Positions 14,493-15,118 of a stretch of DNA of 15,118 bases are shown piece after piece. Location: the NCBI GenBank assembly GCA_937894725.1, contig CALAYL010000091.1, positions 1 to 15,118 of the forward strand. The letters are read 5' to 3'. The position numbers and the translations under genes were made by a program. The stretch comes from an uncultured Bacteroidota bacterium. GTDB lineage: Bacteria; Bacteroidota; Bacteroidia; Chitinophagales; LD1. Position 1 is the stretch's first letter; each line of letters starts with the position of its first letter. A model generated the notes under the pieces. That model worked only from the letters and a program-made list of their open reading frames with translations. It ran no database searches and was not told the origin of the DNA.

Positions 14493-15118
14493 ATGGCTAA
14501 GCAAAAAACAGAAGTGAAAGCACCTACTACTTCGCAAAGTAAATTTTCTAAGTTGATTCCTTATATGGTAGCCATAGCTGCTTTTGCGTTTATCACTTTT
14601 TTGTTTTTCTCTCCTATGATTACAGATACAAAAGTGATTTACCAAGGTGATATTATGCAATATGAAGGTATGTCCCACGAGGTCACACAATTTCGCGATC
14701 AACAGCATGAAGAAGCTCTTTGGACTAATTCTATGTTTGGCGGTATGCCTGCATTTCAGATTTCTACACTTTATAATGGCAATCTCAATCAATATGTCAA
14801 TAAGGTGATTTCCGCAGGCTTTCCCGAATATTCGGCATACATATTTATAGCCTGTTTGAGTTTTTATATTTTGCTTTTGGTATTGGGGGTAAATAACTGG
14901 TTGGCAATATTTGGAGGTATTGCATATGCCCTTTCATCATACAATTTAATCATTCTCGAGGCTGGTCATAATTCTAAGATGCACGCTATTTCGCTTGTTC
15001 CTTTTGTGTTTGCAGGTGCATTGCTGCTCTGGCAGCGAAAATATTGGTTGGGAGCTGCAATGTCGGCTGTGGGCTTTTCATTGTTGATATACGCCAATCA
15101 CGTACAGATAGCTTATTA
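14493..15118 (+). CDS. YfhO-family polytopic membrane protein (N-terminal part, cut by the window edge)
   Basis: The frame opens with ATG at 14493 and is still open at the last base, giving 208 residues of what in this family is usually a protein of over 700. YfhO-like proteins are multi-pass membrane proteins related to GT-C glycosyltransferases. In Firmicutes a member is linked to glycosylation of cell-wall polymers, and the Bacteroidota members are largely uncharacterised. After a polar N-terminus there is a first membrane helix (about 21-41). Then comes an extracytoplasmic loop with YQGDIMQYEG (Asp53 in the position where GT-C enzymes carry an acidic residue) and LWTNSMFGGMPAFQIS (76-91), the wording typical of this family in Bacteroidota. 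Further helices follow at about 114-135 and 137-155. It is divergent from the aldehyde dehydrogenase operon. Confidence 0.87.
   Translation, partial: MAKQKTEVKAPTTSQSKFSKLIPYMVAIAAFAFITFLFFSPMITDTKVIYQGDIMQYEGMSHEVTQFRDQQHEEALWTNSMFGGMPAFQISTLYNGNLNQYVNKVISAGFPEYSAYIFIACLSFYILLLVLGVNNWLAIFGGIAYALSSYNLIILEAGHNSKMHAISLVPFVFAGALLLWQRKYWLGAAMSAVGFSLLIYANHVQIAY

Noticed and set aside
14472..14792. 106-codon - strand frame opposite the YfhO-family gene
   Set aside because: It is a shadow. The + strand frame encodes recognisable YfhO-family sequence over the same bases and only lacks a stop because the window ends.
1..15118. CRISPR arrays, tRNA or rRNA genes, insertion sequences, riboswitches
   Set aside because: I looked for repeated spacers, cloverleaf ends, transposase motifs and long structured leaders and saw none. 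No gene-free gap is longer than about 140 bp.

Overview
The window is AT-rich chromosomal DNA from a member of the Bacteroidota. It carries PorV, PorU, a PorP/SprF-family protein and GldJ, which are parts of the type IX secretion system (T9SS) and, for GldJ, of the linked gliding apparatus. T9SS is essentially confined to this group of phyla. GldJ is known from gliding or environmental lineages such as flavobacteria and cytophagas, and Porphyromonas-type systems lack it, so a free-living gliding-type lineage is more likely than a gut Bacteroidales. Short A-rich leaders without strong Shine-Dalgarno sites and several promoter-like TAnnTTTG boxes fit the same assignment. The genus cannot be named from the sequence alone.

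Layout, left to right. 1-70 is the C-terminal tail of an unidentified membrane protein on +, followed by a strong terminator hairpin. 144-1655 (-) is lysS, class II lysyl-tRNA synthetase. 1778-7057 (-) holds porU followed by porV: the C25-family sortase of the T9SS attachment complex and its outer-membrane shuttle barrel. 7146-9755 (+), divergent from porU across 88 bp, holds a PorP/SprF-family barrel gene followed by gldJ, which ends at a clear terminator. 9829-11112 (+) is murF (peptidoglycan precursor synthesis), whose stop lies 7 bp from the stop of the convergent pdxH (11120-11743, -; pyridoxal phosphate synthesis). 11805-14352 (-) is a tight three-gene operon, transcribed as a class 3 aldehyde dehydrogenase, a small uncharacterised lipoprotein and a DUF4230 membrane-anchored protein. 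14493 to the right edge (+) is the start of a YfhO-family polytopic membrane protein, cut by the window.

How the genes work together. PorV delivers T9SS cargo from the translocon to PorU, which cleaves the C-terminal signal and joins the cargo to its surface anchor. PorP-type barrels link the outer-membrane side of the machine to the periplasmic lipoprotein ring built from GldK/PorK-type SUMF1-fold proteins, and GldJ is a paralogue of those. The divergent porVU / porP-gldJ arrangement is therefore a compact T9SS locus. The flanking lysS, murF and pdxH are housekeeping genes. The remaining core subunits (GldK/L/M/N, SprA, SprE, SprT) are not in this window.

There is no CRISPR array, rRNA, tRNA, insertion sequence or prophage. 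No gene-free stretch exceeds about 140 bp. I do not see a wholly new system. The points most worth following up are the PorP-GldJ pairing, the duplicated start context and six-codon upstream ORF in the porV leader, an inverted repeat abutting the pdxH promoter box, and the uncharacterised aldehyde dehydrogenase-lipoprotein-DUF4230 operon.
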